Positions 44,412 through 54,245 are shown, counted from the stretch's first letter. The stretch is DNA of 64,000 nt from Carnobacterium maltaromaticum DSM 20342 (GCF_000744945.1 NZ_JQMX01000001.1:1426001-1490000), one strand, 5' to 3'. A program made the numbers and translations. Notes: generated from the letters alone by a model not told the origin.

Positions 44412-44457
44412 TCGTCTTTTTTATCTGTATGTATGGAAAGTTACATAAAAAGACGGA
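44412..44457. repeat. Inverted repeat upstream of the carboxypeptidase gene
   Basis: CGTCTTTTTTAT and ATAAAAAGACG face each other across about 20 bases. It stands between the 44512-45051 gene (with its own terminator) and the carboxypeptidase. It could be a hairpin in the leader or chance in AT-rich DNA. Confidence 0.3.
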
Positions 44458-44473
44458 AAAACTCTTCTTACTC

Positions 44474-44509
44474 AAAAAAAGAACCATCCCAAAATGGATA
44501 GTTCTTTTC
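44474..44509 (-). terminator. Terminator of the hypothetical gene at 44512
   Basis: AAAGAACCATCC and GGATAGTTCTTT form a stem with a TTTT run on both strands, directly after the stop codon. Confidence 0.8.
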
Positions 44510-44511
44510 CT

Positions 44512-45051
44512 TTATTTAGTCATTGGCGGAAATTTTTCACCTATATTTTCATTAAACCATTCCAACAAGTCTTGTTTTTCTCGCTCAATTTGTTGTTGAA
44601 TAATACCTGGTAAACGTAACTCAATGCTATCTTTATAACTCCAAAATTCATAATTAACCGAGACCCGTAATGTTGTTACTGCTGGTTTACGGTAGCTATT
44701 TTCTGTTTCTTCTTTTGAATCATTTCGTTTAAAATCTAAATCTGCTATACCACTATTCACCCATTTTTTTGCTACATAAAATTTCATGTGTTGAAATTCT
44801 GAGACTGGATTTTCAGCGACTTCCGGTAAAATAAGTGCATTTCGGCAAACTTTTTGTACAAGCATCCATTCATAATCAGTAAATAATAACGCTATTTTCT
44901 GCATGTTTTCAGCTTTTAATCCTTGTTCACCTTTTTTCCAACGATCCCAACTTTGTGGAGTAATCCCCAGTTGGTCTTTATAAAATGCTTTCTCACTAAT
45001 AAATTGTTCTTTAATTGCCATTAAAACGATTTTTACCAAGGCTTGATTCAT
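44512..45051 (-). CDS. Hypothetical protein with an HTH-like N-terminus
   Basis: 179 residues from the ATG at 45051, which has GAGGAGGAATTTGT before it. Residues 17-50 (FYKDQLGITPQSWDRWKKGEQGLKAENMQKIALLF) read like an XRE-type helix-turn-helix. A middle acidic linker (KRNDSKEETENSYRK) and a C-terminal strand-helix module follow (TTLRVSVNYEFWSYKDSIELRL). I do not recognise the family. It is monocistronic with its own terminator. A DNA-binding role is suggested by the N-terminus only. Confidence 0.65.
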   Translation of the reverse strand: MNQALVKIVLMAIKEQFISEKAFYKDQLGITPQSWDRWKKGEQGLKAENMQKIALLFTDYEWMLVQKVCRNALILPEVAENPVSEFQHMKFYVAKKWVNSGIADLDFKRNDSKEETENSYRKPAVTTLRVSVNYEFWSYKDSIELRLPGIIQQQIEREKQDLLEWFNENIGEKFPPMTK

Positions 45052-45152
45052 ACAAATTCCTCCTCGTTCACAATCTAATTTCAAGTGCTTTATACTTTTA
45101 TTTTACACTTAATACGTGAACTTTCAACTAATATCCCTTAGTATCTCTAACT

Positions 45153-45187
45153 AAAAAAAGTACCTACTGATTAAAAGCTAGGTACTT
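45153..45187 (-). terminator. Terminator of the AI-2E family gene
   Basis: AAGTACCTA and TAGGTACTT flank a 12-base loop; A-rich sequence below gives a T run on the minus strand. It lies 11 bp after the stop codon. Confidence 0.8.
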
Positions 45188-45197
45188 CGTTTTTAAC

Positions 45198-46247
45198 TCA
45201 TATTGTTGGGGATGTTTTTTCCTCTTTTTTTGTTCCAATTTTTTTTCGAATCGCTTTAACATCTAGTAGGTCTAGCAGAAAAACAAAAATTGGAATTCCC
45301 ACAATTAGTCCCCAAACTCCGAAAAAGCGTTCTGAAAACAACAAAATTACAAATGTGAAAAAAACAGGTAACTCTGTTTTACTCGACATTAATTTTGGAT
45401 TCAGTACATAAGATTCTAATGCATGGACAATCGCTATCATCCCTAAAATATAAACAACATCTGTAAATCCACCAATGCTATACCCGATTAAAGCTAATGG
45501 AATACACGATATAATTACACCCGCAACTGGAATTAAGCTTAAAATAAAAATCATAATTGATAAACTTACTAACTGAGGTAAACCTAGGAAATAAAGTCCA
45601 ATTGTTGTAATCACGGTATTTGCTAAAGCAATTAAAAATTGTGCTTCTAGAACAACACCAAATGTTTCGACAAATTTCCCACCTAAATAGGCAACATCTT
45701 GCGAAAACCAACCAATCTTGCTGGTGAAAAATAAACGGCTAAATTCTCTGACACGTTTTTCTTCTATTGAAAAAAAGAAACTTAAAATAAAAGAAAGTAA
45801 AAAAGTCGCTCCCATTGATCCGATGCTAGTTAAGTAAGTTAACGCTAAACTTAAACCATTTTTCAGTTGATCTTTAATCTCTGTAGCATCTATATTTTGA
45901 CCAATCCATTCAACAATCATACTACTCCGTGCTGGTGATTGATAAAAACGATAAACGGATTCAATCATCTGCCCGGTTTGATAAATTAATTTCGGAACAT
46001 AATGGGTCAATGTAAAATAAAACAAAGAGACAATCACAGCGTATGTCACGATTACAATTAACGTTTGGGGGATTTTCACCCATCGTTGGACCGATTTTAC
46101 TAGTCTTAAAATTAAAAATGTAAATATAAATGTTAATAAAATCATACTTATTGCTTCACGAATAAAATAAAGCGCTAAACATATAACTAAAAAGACACTA
46201 AAACGTCTTAATGAGTCGTTTCGTTTAAAATTCTCCCACATAACCAT
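45198..46247 (-). CDS. AI-2E family transporter (PerM/YdbI type)
   Basis: 349 residues, about seven or eight hydrophobic segments. The hallmark is the late LSIMIFILSLIPVAGVIISCIPLALIG and IVHALESYVLNPKLMSSKTELPVFFTFVILLFSERFFGVWGLIVGIPI. Members have been linked to autoinducer-2 export and to sodium/proton exchange, so the substrate is unclear. Start is probably the ATG at 46247; a second ATG six bases later is equally possible. It is monocistronic. Confidence 0.87.
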   Translation of the reverse strand: MVMWENFKRNDSLRRFSVFLVICLALYFIREAISMILLTFIFTFLILRLVKSVQRWVKIPQTLIVIVTYAVIVSLFYFTLTHYVPKLIYQTGQMIESVYRFYQSPARSSMIVEWIGQNIDATEIKDQLKNGLSLALTYLTSIGSMGATFLLSFILSFFFSIEEKRVREFSRLFFTSKIGWFSQDVAYLGGKFVETFGVVLEAQFLIALANTVITTIGLYFLGLPQLVSLSIMIFILSLIPVAGVIISCIPLALIGYSIGGFTDVVYILGMIAIVHALESYVLNPKLMSSKTELPVFFTFVILLFSERFFGVWGLIVGIPIFVFLLDLLDVKAIRKKIGTKKEEKTSPTI

Positions 46248-46454
46248 TTTCTATCTCATCCCTCTCTCCTCACTCATTTCCATTTTACCCTAACTACACT
46301 CTAATTAGAACACCTATAAATTCCAATTTCTCTTTCTTTTTAAATAATGCTCTAAAACAACTGCTATTCCTATCGATTTCGACATATTTTTGCTACAATT
46401 AGACTATTAACAGCATTTATTTTTGCAAGTAAATCTCGAATTAGGAGGAATTTT

Positions 46455-47423
46455 ATGAAAACTATTAATTGGGCCATTATTGGCTTAGGAGCAATTGCAG
46501 ACAGTTTTGCTCGCTCTTTTAATGTTAACGGTGGGACTTTATATGCAGCTGGTTCTCGTTCATTGGATAAAGCTCTTACTTTTACTCAAAAACATGCCAT
46601 CGAAAAAGCTTATGGGGATTACGATCAATTAGTTCAAGATCCTAAAGTTGATGTTGTCTACATTGCAACACCACATAGTCATCATTTTGATTTAATTATT
46701 AAATGCCTAGAGCATGGGAAACATGTCTTATGTGAAAAAGCAATTACAATGAATGCGACACAATTGCAAGAAGCGATGGATTTAGCAGAAAATAAAGGCT
46801 TAATCTTAGCAGAGGCCATGACTATTTTTCATATGCCGCTATTTCACAAGCTTAAAGCGCTTATTGAAGGAGGAACTCTGGGCAAATTAAAAATGCTCCA
46901 AGTTTCTTTTGGAAGCTTAAAAGAAACCGACCCGACAAATCGGTTTTATAACAAAAATTTAGCTGGTGGAGCATTATTAGATATTGGTACGTATGCGTTA
47001 TCTTTCGCTCGCTTTTTCTTAAACAGTCAACCAAATGAAATCTTAACAACCATGAATTTATTTGAAACTGGAGTGGATGAACAATCAGCTATTATTCTAA
47101 AAAACGAGCTAAATGAAATGGCGATTGTTGCGCTAACCTTTAGAGCTAAAATGCCTAAACGCGGAATTATAGCTTGTGAAGATGGCTATATTACTGTTGA
47201 CGAATACCCTAGAGCTACACGTGCAACAATCACGCGCCCAGACGGAACAACTGAAATCGTTGAGGCCGGAGTTGAAGCCGAAGCTTTAAATTATGAAGCG
47301 CAAAATATGACAAATTTAATTTTAGAAGGACAAGGTGAAAATTACCTTACTCTCTCCCACGATGTTCTTAAAATGATGGATTCAGCTAGAAAACAATGGG
47401 GATTACATTACGATTTTGAATAG
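46455..47423 (+). CDS. Gfo/Idh/MocA family oxidoreductase
   Basis: 322 residues. The Rossmann motif IGLGAIADSF lies at residues 9-18, and HVLCEKAITMN is the EKP-type motif with Ala in place of Pro. The C-terminal half shows the family fold, with GGALLDIGTYALSFARFF carrying the usual D/H-containing helix. It is a NAD(P)-dependent sugar or diol dehydrogenase; dihydrodiol-type substrates have been suggested for close relatives. AGGAGGAATTTT precedes the ATG. It is monocistronic and ends in a terminator shared with the VOC gene. Confidence 0.9.
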   Translation: MKTINWAIIGLGAIADSFARSFNVNGGTLYAAGSRSLDKALTFTQKHAIEKAYGDYDQLVQDPKVDVVYIATPHSHHFDLIIKCLEHGKHVLCEKAITMNATQLQEAMDLAENKGLILAEAMTIFHMPLFHKLKALIEGGTLGKLKMLQVSFGSLKETDPTNRFYNKNLAGGALLDIGTYALSFARFFLNSQPNEILTTMNLFETGVDEQSAIILKNELNEMAIVALTFRAKMPKRGIIACEDGYITVDEYPRATRATITRPDGTTEIVEAGVEAEALNYEAQNMTNLILEGQGENYLTLSHDVLKMMDSARKQWGLHYDFE

Positions 47424-47424
47424 C

Positions 47425-47471
47425 AAAAAAAACAGCAAAACTTGGATTTCTTAGCAAGTCTTGCTGTTTTT
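47425..47471. terminator. Terminator between the oxidoreductase and VOC genes
   Basis: AAAACAGCAA and TTGCTGTTTT with an inner ACTTG/CAAGT stem, flanked by A and T runs, between two convergent stop codons. Confidence 0.85.
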
Positions 47472-47475
47472 ACTA

Positions 47476-47919
47476 TTACTTTTTGGCTTGTTTTTCATTA
47501 ACCAGTTGGATCGTTATACCAAAAGGATCTTCAACAATTCCATATGCATTACCAAAAATATTAGGTTCCAAAGGAATCACTATCTTAACATTAGGATGAG
47601 TATTTAATTTTGCATACATTTTCTTGATTTCTTCCACTTCTCCAGTAATGCAAAGTGAGAAATTAGTCCCGATAATCTCTTTTTTATTGGCACTCATAAT
47701 TTCATCGGCCACCATTAACATCCCTCCGCCTATTTCTAAAACAGAGTGAGCAATATAGTTCGCTTCTGCTTCAATAAATTCAAAAGTCGGATCCATCTCT
47801 TTTAATTCTACATAATTTTTTATAAATAAAACCTTAGCCTCTAAATATTCTTGATAAAATGAAATTGCTTCTTTTGCTCTCCCATTCATTGAAAGAAATG
47901 TTGTTAATTGTACTGTCAT
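47476..47919 (-). CDS. VOC / PhnB-like glyoxalase-fold protein
   Basis: 147 residues. The pattern TFLSMNGRAKEAISFYQEYLEAKV at the start, IAHSVLEIGGGMLMVAD in the middle and NAYGIVEDPFGITIQLV at the end is that of PhnB-like proteins of the glyoxalase/bleomycin-resistance superfamily. Activity is unknown. It is divergent from a WYL regulator with only about 100 bp between them, so the regulator may control it. Confidence 0.88.
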   Translation of the reverse strand: MTVQLTTFLSMNGRAKEAISFYQEYLEAKVLFIKNYVELKEMDPTFEFIEAEANYIAHSVLEIGGGMLMVADEIMSANKKEIIGTNFSLCITGEVEEIKKMYAKLNTHPNVKIVIPLEPNIFGNAYGIVEDPFGITIQLVNEKQAKK

Positions 47920-48022
47920 TTTTATTCATCCCTTCTTTGATAAAATCTAAGCTCTAGTATTCACTTACAAGTTCTATTATACTATCAATAGGTACCAAAA
48001 CATGACACCGATTGGAGATTCT

Positions 48023-48967
48023 ATGAAAAAAGATATACGGCTGACAAAAGAACTTTATTTTATTAATAACAGAGTAAAGTTTAACTTACGTGATTTAATG
48101 GATGAATTTTCAATTTCAAAAAGTACGGCGTTACGAGATATTTCTTCACTAGAAGAAATAGGTGTTCCACTGTATGCTGAGTATGGAAAAAATGGAGGAT
48201 ATCAAGTGATTAACCAACACTTCCTCCCTCCTGTTTATTTTTCAGATGACGAAGTTTTCTCTATTTTTTTTGCTATGCAAATGCTAGCTTTCTTTATTAC
48301 AACGCCTTTTCAATCTGAATATGATTTTATCACTAAAAAGTTAATTGAAAGCTTGCCTGATAATCAAAAAAATGCACTGAACATCATGAAAAAAAGGCTC
48401 TCATTTAATGGTTCACCTCAACATTATCCAACCTTTTTTCTAAAAGAATTACTTCTTTACTCAATGAACCAAAATGTTGTTCAAATTAGCTATCAAAAAA
48501 AAGACTTAACGCTAACTAAGCGTTGGATTCAACCTTTAGGACTTGAAGCGATGGATGGAAAATGGTATTGTAACGCTTTTGATTTTGAAAAAAATGACTA
48601 TCGAATTTTTCGTTGTGACTTAATTCTAGAACTTACAGAATCTAAACGATATGTAGCAAAAGATTTTGCGGATTTTGATATTCGCCAAAATCATTTAAAA
48701 AAGAATAAAAGCCAAGCTGCTACTGAATTCACAGTACAACTGACTACTTTTGGAGTAGAGCGTTTTAATCAACGACACTATCCTAATATGAGTTTAGTTG
48801 AGGAAAAAGGTGATTTTTATATACAAGGTTGGTTCGAACCCCATGAGTTAAACTTTATGGTAGACTATTTGATTACTTTTGGAGATTCAGCTAAAATTAT
48901 TGCTCCTCAAAGCCTTATTGCTCTCTATAAAGATAAACTTAAAATAATGTTATCTCATTATCAATAA
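48023..48967 (+). CDS. HTH-WYL transcriptional regulator (YafY family)
   Basis: 314 residues from the ATG at 48023 (GGAG five bases upstream); an earlier ATG at 48002 lacks a site. The N-terminal HTH_11 module is FNLRDLMDEFSISKSTALRDISSLEE (about 19-45). The WYL domain is at about 145-215 (VQISYQKKDLTLTKRWIQPLGLEAMDGKWYCNAFDFEK), where W-Y is replaced by KWYC. A C-terminal WCX extension follows. WYL proteins respond to nucleotides or other ligands. It diverges from the VOC gene, its probable target. Confidence 0.88.
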   Translation: MKKDIRLTKELYFINNRVKFNLRDLMDEFSISKSTALRDISSLEEIGVPLYAEYGKNGGYQVINQHFLPPVYFSDDEVFSIFFAMQMLAFFITTPFQSEYDFITKKLIESLPDNQKNALNIMKKRLSFNGSPQHYPTFFLKELLLYSMNQNVVQISYQKKDLTLTKRWIQPLGLEAMDGKWYCNAFDFEKNDYRIFRCDLILELTESKRYVAKDFADFDIRQNHLKKNKSQAATEFTVQLTTFGVERFNQRHYPNMSLVEEKGDFYIQGWFEPHELNFMVDYLITFGDSAKIIAPQSLIALYKDKLKIMLSHYQ

Positions 48968-48969
48968 AC

Positions 48970-49020
48970 AAAGCTAGACTTTTCTTTAACCCTAAAAGGT
49001 TTAGAAAAGACTAGCTTTTT
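48970..49020. terminator. Terminator between the WYL regulator and the liv operon end
   Basis: AAAGCTAGACTTTTCT and AGAAAAGTCTAGCTTT-type arms pair over 16 bp around TTAACCCTAAAAGG, with T runs at both ends, between convergent stop codons. Confidence 0.88.
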
Positions 49021-49022
49021 AG

Positions 49023-49670
49023 TTATCCTTCTTTTAAACTACATGAACTAACTGTATATCCATTATCCATTAATTTTTGTTTTATTTTAGCAACTTCAAC
49101 ACTTGCAACTTGAATCACAACCTGAGTTAGACCAGATTGACGATAAACAGCAATTTGATCGATATTCATTTGCTCTTCTGTAAACAGATGTGTTAGTTTT
49201 TCTAAAATCCCTGTATGATCATCCTTAATGTCAACAACAACCCGCGTTCCTTGGTTATAGTAACCTAATAAATCTAAAAAGGCAGCAAAAATATCTTTTT
49301 CTGTTATAATTCCGACTAATTTATGATCTGTTCCAATAACTGGAAGAACGCTCACTTGATTTTTGCGCATTGTATCTGCAGCTTCTTCTAACAATGCATC
49401 AGGGGCAATTGTAATCACATTCTTTAACATGATATCTCCGACGGCTGTCTTAGTTAATAGATAATTCATTTCATGGATACTTAAACTAGTAGCTGTTGAA
49501 GGGGAATTTTCTTGAATAATCCCTTCTGTGACTAAGCCTTTAATTTGTCCATCTTTTGTGACTGGTAATCGATGAATTTGATGATCTTTCATCAAATCTA
49601 AAGCTTCTAAAATTTTAGTTTCTTCGGAAATTGTGATGACTTCAGCAGTCATATAATTTTTTACATACAT
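49023..49670 (-). CDS. CBS-pair plus ACT domain protein (AcuB-like)
   Basis: 215 residues. Two CBS motifs span residues 1-135 (MYVKNYMTAEVITISEETKI, DIMLKNVITIAPDALLEEAADTM, VGIITEKDIFAAFLDLLGY). An ACT-like domain follows at about 143-213 (RVVVDIKDDHTGILEKLTHLF). CBS pairs bind adenine nucleotides and ACT domains bind amino acids. It is the last gene of the liv operon, 4 bp after livF, so it may sense branched-chain amino acids or energy state for this transporter. That link is an inference from position. Confidence 0.9.
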   Translation of the reverse strand: MYVKNYMTAEVITISEETKILEALDLMKDHQIHRLPVTKDGQIKGLVTEGIIQENSPSTATSLSIHEMNYLLTKTAVGDIMLKNVITIAPDALLEEAADTMRKNQVSVLPVIGTDHKLVGIITEKDIFAAFLDLLGYYNQGTRVVVDIKDDHTGILEKLTHLFTEEQMNIDQIAVYRQSGLTQVVIQVASVEVAKIKQKLMDNGYTVSSCSLKEG

Positions 49671-49673
49671 GTT

Positions 49674-50378
49674 TTATCCTCCTAAATAGGCTTTTTGAAC
49701 TTCATCACTAGCTAATAATTCCTCGCCAGTTCCACTTAGTACAACTTTTCCAGTTTCTAAAACATACCCTCGATTTGAAATAGATAGCGCTACTTTCGCA
49801 TTTTGTTCAATCAATAAAACCGTTGTTCCTTGCTGATTAATGTCTTTAATAATGCTAAAAATTTCTTTAATAAAGATAGGTGCGAGCCCCATTGAGGGTT
49901 CATCAAGCAATAGAAGTTTAGGCCTTGACATCATGGCTCTCCCCATTGCAACCATTTGTTGCTCTCCGCCTGAAAGTGTCGCTGTATCTTGTTTTTTCCG
50001 TTCTGCTAAAACTGGAAAACGTTCATAGATGTTTTCTAGGTCTTGCTTAATTCCATCTTTATCTTTACGTAGATAGGCACCTAATTCAAGATTTTCTAAA
50101 ACTGTCATACCACTAAAAACATGGCGCCCTTCTGGAACTAAAGAGATGCCGGATTCCACAATTTTTTTAGTGGATGCTTTTTGAATCGGCGTATCTTTAA
50201 AAAGGATTTCCCCTTCACTAGGACGATATAAACCTGAAATTGCTTTTAATATTGTTGATTTTCCCGCACCATTTGCACCGATTAGCGAAACAATTTCACC
50301 TTCATGAACTTCAAAATTTATTTTATTTATGGCTTGAATCACACCATAATGAACAGATAAGTCTTTTACTTTTAACAT
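49674..50378 (-). CDS. livF: Branched-chain amino-acid ABC transporter ATPase LivF
   Basis: 234 residues. Walker A GANGAGKST (35-43), signature LSGGEQQMVAMGRAMMSRP, Walker B LLLLDEPSMGLAP and the switch His replaced by Gln in LLIEQNAKVAL, as in LivF proteins. It is one of the two ATPases driving import of Leu, Ile and Val. It lies 3 bp after livG. Confidence 0.95.
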   Translation of the reverse strand: MLKVKDLSVHYGVIQAINKINFEVHEGEIVSLIGANGAGKSTILKAISGLYRPSEGEILFKDTPIQKASTKKIVESGISLVPEGRHVFSGMTVLENLELGAYLRKDKDGIKQDLENIYERFPVLAERKKQDTATLSGGEQQMVAMGRAMMSRPKLLLLDEPSMGLAPIFIKEIFSIIKDINQQGTTVLLIEQNAKVALSISNRGYVLETGKVVLSGTGEELLASDEVQKAYLGG

Positions 50379-50381
50379 CTC

Positions 50382-51155
50382 TTAGTCACCACCTAAATAA
50401 GCTTTGATTACGGCTTGATTATTTTTAATTTCTTCTGGTGTTCCATGTGCAATCATCCGACCGTATTCTAATACATAAATTCGTTCGCAAACATTCATTA
50501 CTAATGACATATCATGTTCAATTAAAAGAATCGTTATTTTGAAATCTTTTTGAATTTGACGAATTAGTGCTGTTAATTCAGCTGTTTCTTGTGGATTCAT
50601 TCCGGCAGCTGGTTCATCTAAAAATAGAATTTTAGGCTTTGTTGCTAAAGCTCTTACGATTTCCAAACGACGTTGTTCACCATAAGGTAAATTCTTAGCT
50701 AAATGGTCTAATTTATTCTCAAGCTGAAAAATAGCTAGTAAGTCAATCGCTTCTTGGCGCATTTTCGCTTCAGAACGATAAAACCCTGGTGTTCTCATTA
50801 CGCTAGCTAATCCGCCAACTTTATTTTTTGCATGCATGGCAATTAAGACATTTTCTAATACGCTTAATTCTTTAAATAAACGAATATTTTGAAACGTACG
50901 AGCTAAACCTAAATCAGTAATTTTGTAAGGTTTTTGTCCATTTAACACATTTTTTTTACCGTTGGTATTTAATTCTACTGTTCCTTCTGTTGGAACATAG
51001 ACACCCGTTAAAAGATTAAATAAAGTCGTTTTACCTGCTCCATTTGGACCAATTAATCCGATTAATTCATTTTCTCCTAGTTCCAAACTTACCATTGAAA
51101 CTGCTGCTAAACCACCGAAATTTTTAGTTAATTTTTTTACTTCTAATAAACTCAT
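50382..51155 (-). CDS. livG: Branched-chain amino-acid ABC transporter ATPase LivG
   Basis: 257 residues. Walker [13 protein letters not shown], signature [19 protein letters not shown], Walker [14 protein letters not shown] and the switch His in [11 protein letters not shown]. The [19 protein letters not shown] stretch is typical of LivG. Its start abuts the livM stop codon. Confidence 0.95.
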   Translation of the reverse strand: MSLLEVKKLTKNFGGLAAVSMVSLELGENELIGLIGPNGAGKTTLFNLLTGVYVPTEGTVELNTNGKKNVLNGQKPYKITDLGLARTFQNIRLFKELSVLENVLIAMHAKNKVGGLASVMRTPGFYRSEAKMRQEAIDLLAIFQLENKLDHLAKNLPYGEQRRLEIVRALATKPKILFLDEPAAGMNPQETAELTALIRQIQKDFKITILLIEHDMSLVMNVCERIYVLEYGRMIAHGTPEEIKNNQAVIKAYLGGD

Positions 51156-52136
51156 TTATTTTTCCTCCTTTTTTGTAGGAGTTTTTTTACTAAATTTCGC
51201 TATTAAACCACTGATTGTGAATTCTTTTGTTCCTAGCAAGCCTGATGGTTTAAAAACCATAATTGCAATTAAGGCTACAGCATAGATGATCATTCTTACA
51301 GCACCGAAATCCTGTAAAAGAACATTGATAATACCTAAAACTACGGCAGCAATAAATGTTCCTGTAATACTACCTAATCCACCAAATACAACAATAATTA
51401 AAATATCGACAGATTTCATAAAGCCAAAATCAGACGGAGTAATGACACTAAAATAACTCGCATACAAAGCTCCACCAACACTAGCTGTTGCTGCTCCAAT
51501 CATAAATGCAATGGTTTTATATTTAGTTGTATTAATCCCCATAGATTCCGCCGCTATCTCATCTTCTCGAATAGCAACAGTTGCTCGTCCAGAACTACTG
51601 CGAATATAGTTCACAATGACAATCGTCACTAATACGATAAAAATGAATAAAACTGGCCATGTTGTAAACATCGGTATTCCGCTTAATCCGGCTGCCCCAT
51701 TCGTTAAATCTCCCATATTCAAGATCGCAATTCGAATAATTTCACTGACTCCTAAAGTTGCAATCGCTAAATAATCGCCCTTTAAACGCAAGGTTGGAAT
51801 CCCAACAATCAACGCCACAATACTAGCCATAATAATTCCTAAAATAATACCAGCAAAGAAGCCTGTCCAATTTGGCATTTTTAAAGTCATAATTCCACAA
51901 CAATAGGCACCAATTGACATAAATCCAGCATGCCCCAACGAAAATTGACCTGAAAAACCGATAATTAAATTCAAACCTAAAGCTAAAATAATATTAATTC
52001 CAATCGTAATCAACGTAATCTCATAGAAAGCGTCAATAATACCTAAGTAGACGCCTGCTCCAATTATGCCATAAATAGCGGCAATAAAAATGAGCCAGCC
52101 AAGATTTGTTTTATTGAATTGTTTCATTTTTATCAC
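51156..52136 (-). CDS. livM: Branched-chain amino-acid ABC transporter permease LivM
   Basis: 326 residues, about ten hydrophobic segments. [19 protein letters not shown] and [25 protein letters not shown] sequence, together with [20 protein letters not shown] (the loop that contacts the ATPase), mark LivM. Its start directly follows the livH stop codon. Confidence 0.95.
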   Translation of the reverse strand: MIKMKQFNKTNLGWLIFIAAIYGIIGAGVYLGIIDAFYEITLITIGINIILALGLNLIIGFSGQFSLGHAGFMSIGAYCCGIMTLKMPNWTGFFAGIILGIIMASIVALIVGIPTLRLKGDYLAIATLGVSEIIRIAILNMGDLTNGAAGLSGIPMFTTWPVLFIFIVLVTIVIVNYIRSSSGRATVAIREDEIAAESMGINTTKYKTIAFMIGAATASVGGALYASYFSVITPSDFGFMKSVDILIIVVFGGLGSITGTFIAAVVLGIINVLLQDFGAVRMIIYAVALIAIMVFKPSGLLGTKEFTISGLIAKFSKKTPTKKEEK

Positions 52137-53015
52137 CTACACTTTTTCTTTAGTATTTTTGCCTAATAAACCAGATGGCTTAACAATTAAAATCACAATT
52201 AAGATTCCATATACAACAGCATCTTTAATCATTGAATTTCCGTAGCCACTGATCAATGTTTCAATAATCCCAATCGTAAATCCACCAAACATGGCACCTG
52301 GGATTAGGCCAATGCCACCTAAAACAGCCGCAATAAATGCTTTTAGCCCTGGAGCAGTTCCCATCATTGGTGAAATTGAATTGTAATAAATTCCTACTAA
52401 AACTCCTGCCGCACCAGCTAAAGCTGAACCTAAAGCAAAAGTGAATGAAATCGTGTTATCTACATTAATCCCCATTAATTTTGCAGCATCTGCATCAACA
52501 CTAACAGCACGCATTGCTTTCCCCATTTTGGTTTTTTTCACAATGAATTGTAAAGCTAACATCAACACAATTGTTACGACAAAAATAGTAATTTGTTGCT
52601 CATCAATTGTAATACCACCTAATGAATAACTTTTATTTTGTAATGTTTCGGGAAAAGCCTTCACTTCAGGTCCCATAATAAACAGTACAATATATTGTAA
52701 TAAGAAAGAAACCCCTATTGCTGTAATTAAAGCAGCTACTCGCGTGGCTTTACGCAAAGGTTTGTATGCTACTCGTTCAACGACTACTCCCAAAATAGCA
52801 CAAAATACCATTGAAAAAAGTAATGCTGGAATAAGTCCTAAATTAAAATTACGAATCACTGTATATCCAACGTACGATCCCACCATATAAACTTCTCCGT
52901 GGGCAAAGTTAATTAACTTGATAATCCCATAAACCATTGTGTAACCTAGGGCAATCAATGCATAAATACTGCCTAATGACAGACCATTAATCAATTGCTG
53001 AATAAAATTTTCCAT
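52137..53015 (-). CDS. livH: Branched-chain amino-acid ABC transporter permease LivH
   Basis: 292 residues, eight hydrophobic segments. INGLSLGSIYALIALGYTMVYGIIKLINFAHGE is the diagnostic N-terminus and AVSVDADAAKLMGINVDNTI is the EAA-like loop. GLKAFIAAVLGGIGLIPGAMFGG is typical. It follows livJ after a gap of 84 bp that contains a stem-loop. Confidence 0.95.
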   Translation of the reverse strand: MENFIQQLINGLSLGSIYALIALGYTMVYGIIKLINFAHGEVYMVGSYVGYTVIRNFNLGLIPALLFSMVFCAILGVVVERVAYKPLRKATRVAALITAIGVSFLLQYIVLFIMGPEVKAFPETLQNKSYSLGGITIDEQQITIFVVTIVLMLALQFIVKKTKMGKAMRAVSVDADAAKLMGINVDNTISFTFALGSALAGAAGVLVGIYYNSISPMMGTAPGLKAFIAAVLGGIGLIPGAMFGGFTIGIIETLISGYGNSMIKDAVVYGILIVILIVKPSGLLGKNTKEKV

Positions 53016-53054
53016 AAAAGCACCTCTTTTTAATAAACGAATTTAAATACGAAA

Positions 53055-53077
53055 AGCTGAAGGGAATTCCTTCAGCT
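53055..53077 (-). terminator. Stem-loop between livJ and livH
   Basis: AGCTGAAGG-GAATT-CCTTCAGCT is a perfect nine-pair stem, but only TTTTCG follows on the minus strand. It is probably an RNA-stabilising or partly terminating hairpin that keeps binding-protein mRNA above that of the permeases. Confidence 0.65.
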
Positions 53078-53099
53078 CGATAAAGCTAGTATTTTATTT

Positions 53100-54245
53100 T
53101 TAAGGCTCTACAACCGTATTGCTAACTTCTTTACCATCTTCTAATTTGATAACTAAGGTTGATTTTACTGGGTTGTGTTCTTTATCCATTGTAATTTTAC
53201 CTGTTACGCCATCAAAGTCTTTAATTTTAGCTAATTCATCTTTTACTTTTTCTGGATCTGCTTCGCCAGCATTTTCAATTGCTTTTGCAATCATATAAAC
53301 TGAATCATAAGCTAATGCTGAGAAAGCATCTGGTGTCTTGTCATTTTCTTTTTTAAAGGCTGCAACAAAGTCAGTAACTTTAGGGTTCTCACTCTTATCT
53401 GAATAATGTGCTGTATAATAAACATCATTTAGATTTTTAGCTTGAGCCAAATCAACTAATTTTTCATTGCCAAAACCATCAGCTCCCAAGATAGGTTGTG
53501 TAATACCTAATTCTCTTGCTTGTTTAATGATTAAACCAGCTTCTTCATAATAAGAAGGCATATACAAAACATCGAAGTTTTTGTCTTTAATTTTAGTTAA
53601 GACCGCTTTAAAATCTTTATCTCCAGTTGTAAAATTGACTTCATCTACGATGTCACCTTTAAAGCTATCTTTAAAGCTTTTTGTTAACCCTTTTGCGTAA
53701 TCACTTGAACTATCGCCAATGATAACCGCTTTTTTCGCATTCAAATTCTTGGTTGCAAAGTTCGCCAGTGCCACACCTTGGAATGAATCTTGGAAACAAA
53801 CACGATAAACATAGTCCCAAACTTTTCCGTTTTCAACAGTTACAGAATCGTCTGTTCCTGATGGTGTCACCATTGGTACTTTTGCTTTTGTTACACTTGG
53901 AGTAGCAGCTTTAACTGCTCCAGATGTTGCTGGTCCAACAATTGCCACTACATTCTCTTTTGTTGCTAATTTTGTTGCTACACTAGCTGACTCAGCCTTG
54001 TCTGATTTATTATCTAATTTAACTAATTCCAAATCTTTGCCTAAGACACCGCCATTTTTATTGATTTCCTCAACAGCTAACTTAGCTCCTTCATATTCAG
54101 CTGTTCCATAAGCCGAAACTGGACCTGATAATTCTAAATTCGCACCAATTTTAATTGTTTTAGAATCTTTTGCTGCTCCTCCACCTGCTCCACATCCTGT
54201 GGCCATAATTGCCAAAACTGCCAAACTCGCGACTATTTTCTTCAT
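53100..54245 (-). CDS. livJ: Branched-chain amino-acid binding lipoprotein
   Basis: 381 residues. The signal peptide MKKIVASLAVLAIMATGCG ends in a lipobox with Cys at about residue 18. The mature part is a periplasmic-binding-protein type I fold (IKIGANLELSGPVSAYGTAEYEGAKLAVEEIN, VAIVGPATSGAVKAATPSVTKAKVP). It captures Leu, Ile or Val outside the membrane for LivHMGF. It is the first gene of the operon. GGGGGAAAATAC precedes the ATG. Two CodY boxes overlap its promoter region. Confidence 0.94.
   Translation of the reverse strand: MKKIVASLAVLAIMATGCGAGGGAAKDSKTIKIGANLELSGPVSAYGTAEYEGAKLAVEEINKNGGVLGKDLELVKLDNKSDKAESASVATKLATKENVVAIVGPATSGAVKAATPSVTKAKVPMVTPSGTDDSVTVENGKVWDYVYRVCFQDSFQGVALANFATKNLNAKKAVIIGDSSSDYAKGLTKSFKDSFKGDIVDEVNFTTGDKDFKAVLTKIKDKNFDVLYMPSYYEEAGLIIKQARELGITQPILGADGFGNEKLVDLAQAKNLNDVYYTAHYSDKSENPKVTDFVAAFKKENDKTPDAFSALAYDSVYMIAKAIENAGEADPEKVKDELAKIKDFDGVTGKITMDKEHNPVKSTLVIKLEDGKEVSNTVVEP

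Noticed and set aside
48820..48860. TTCGAACCCC resembling a tRNA T-arm
   Set aside because: It lies inside the WYL regulator coding sequence and no acceptor stem or other arms can be drawn.
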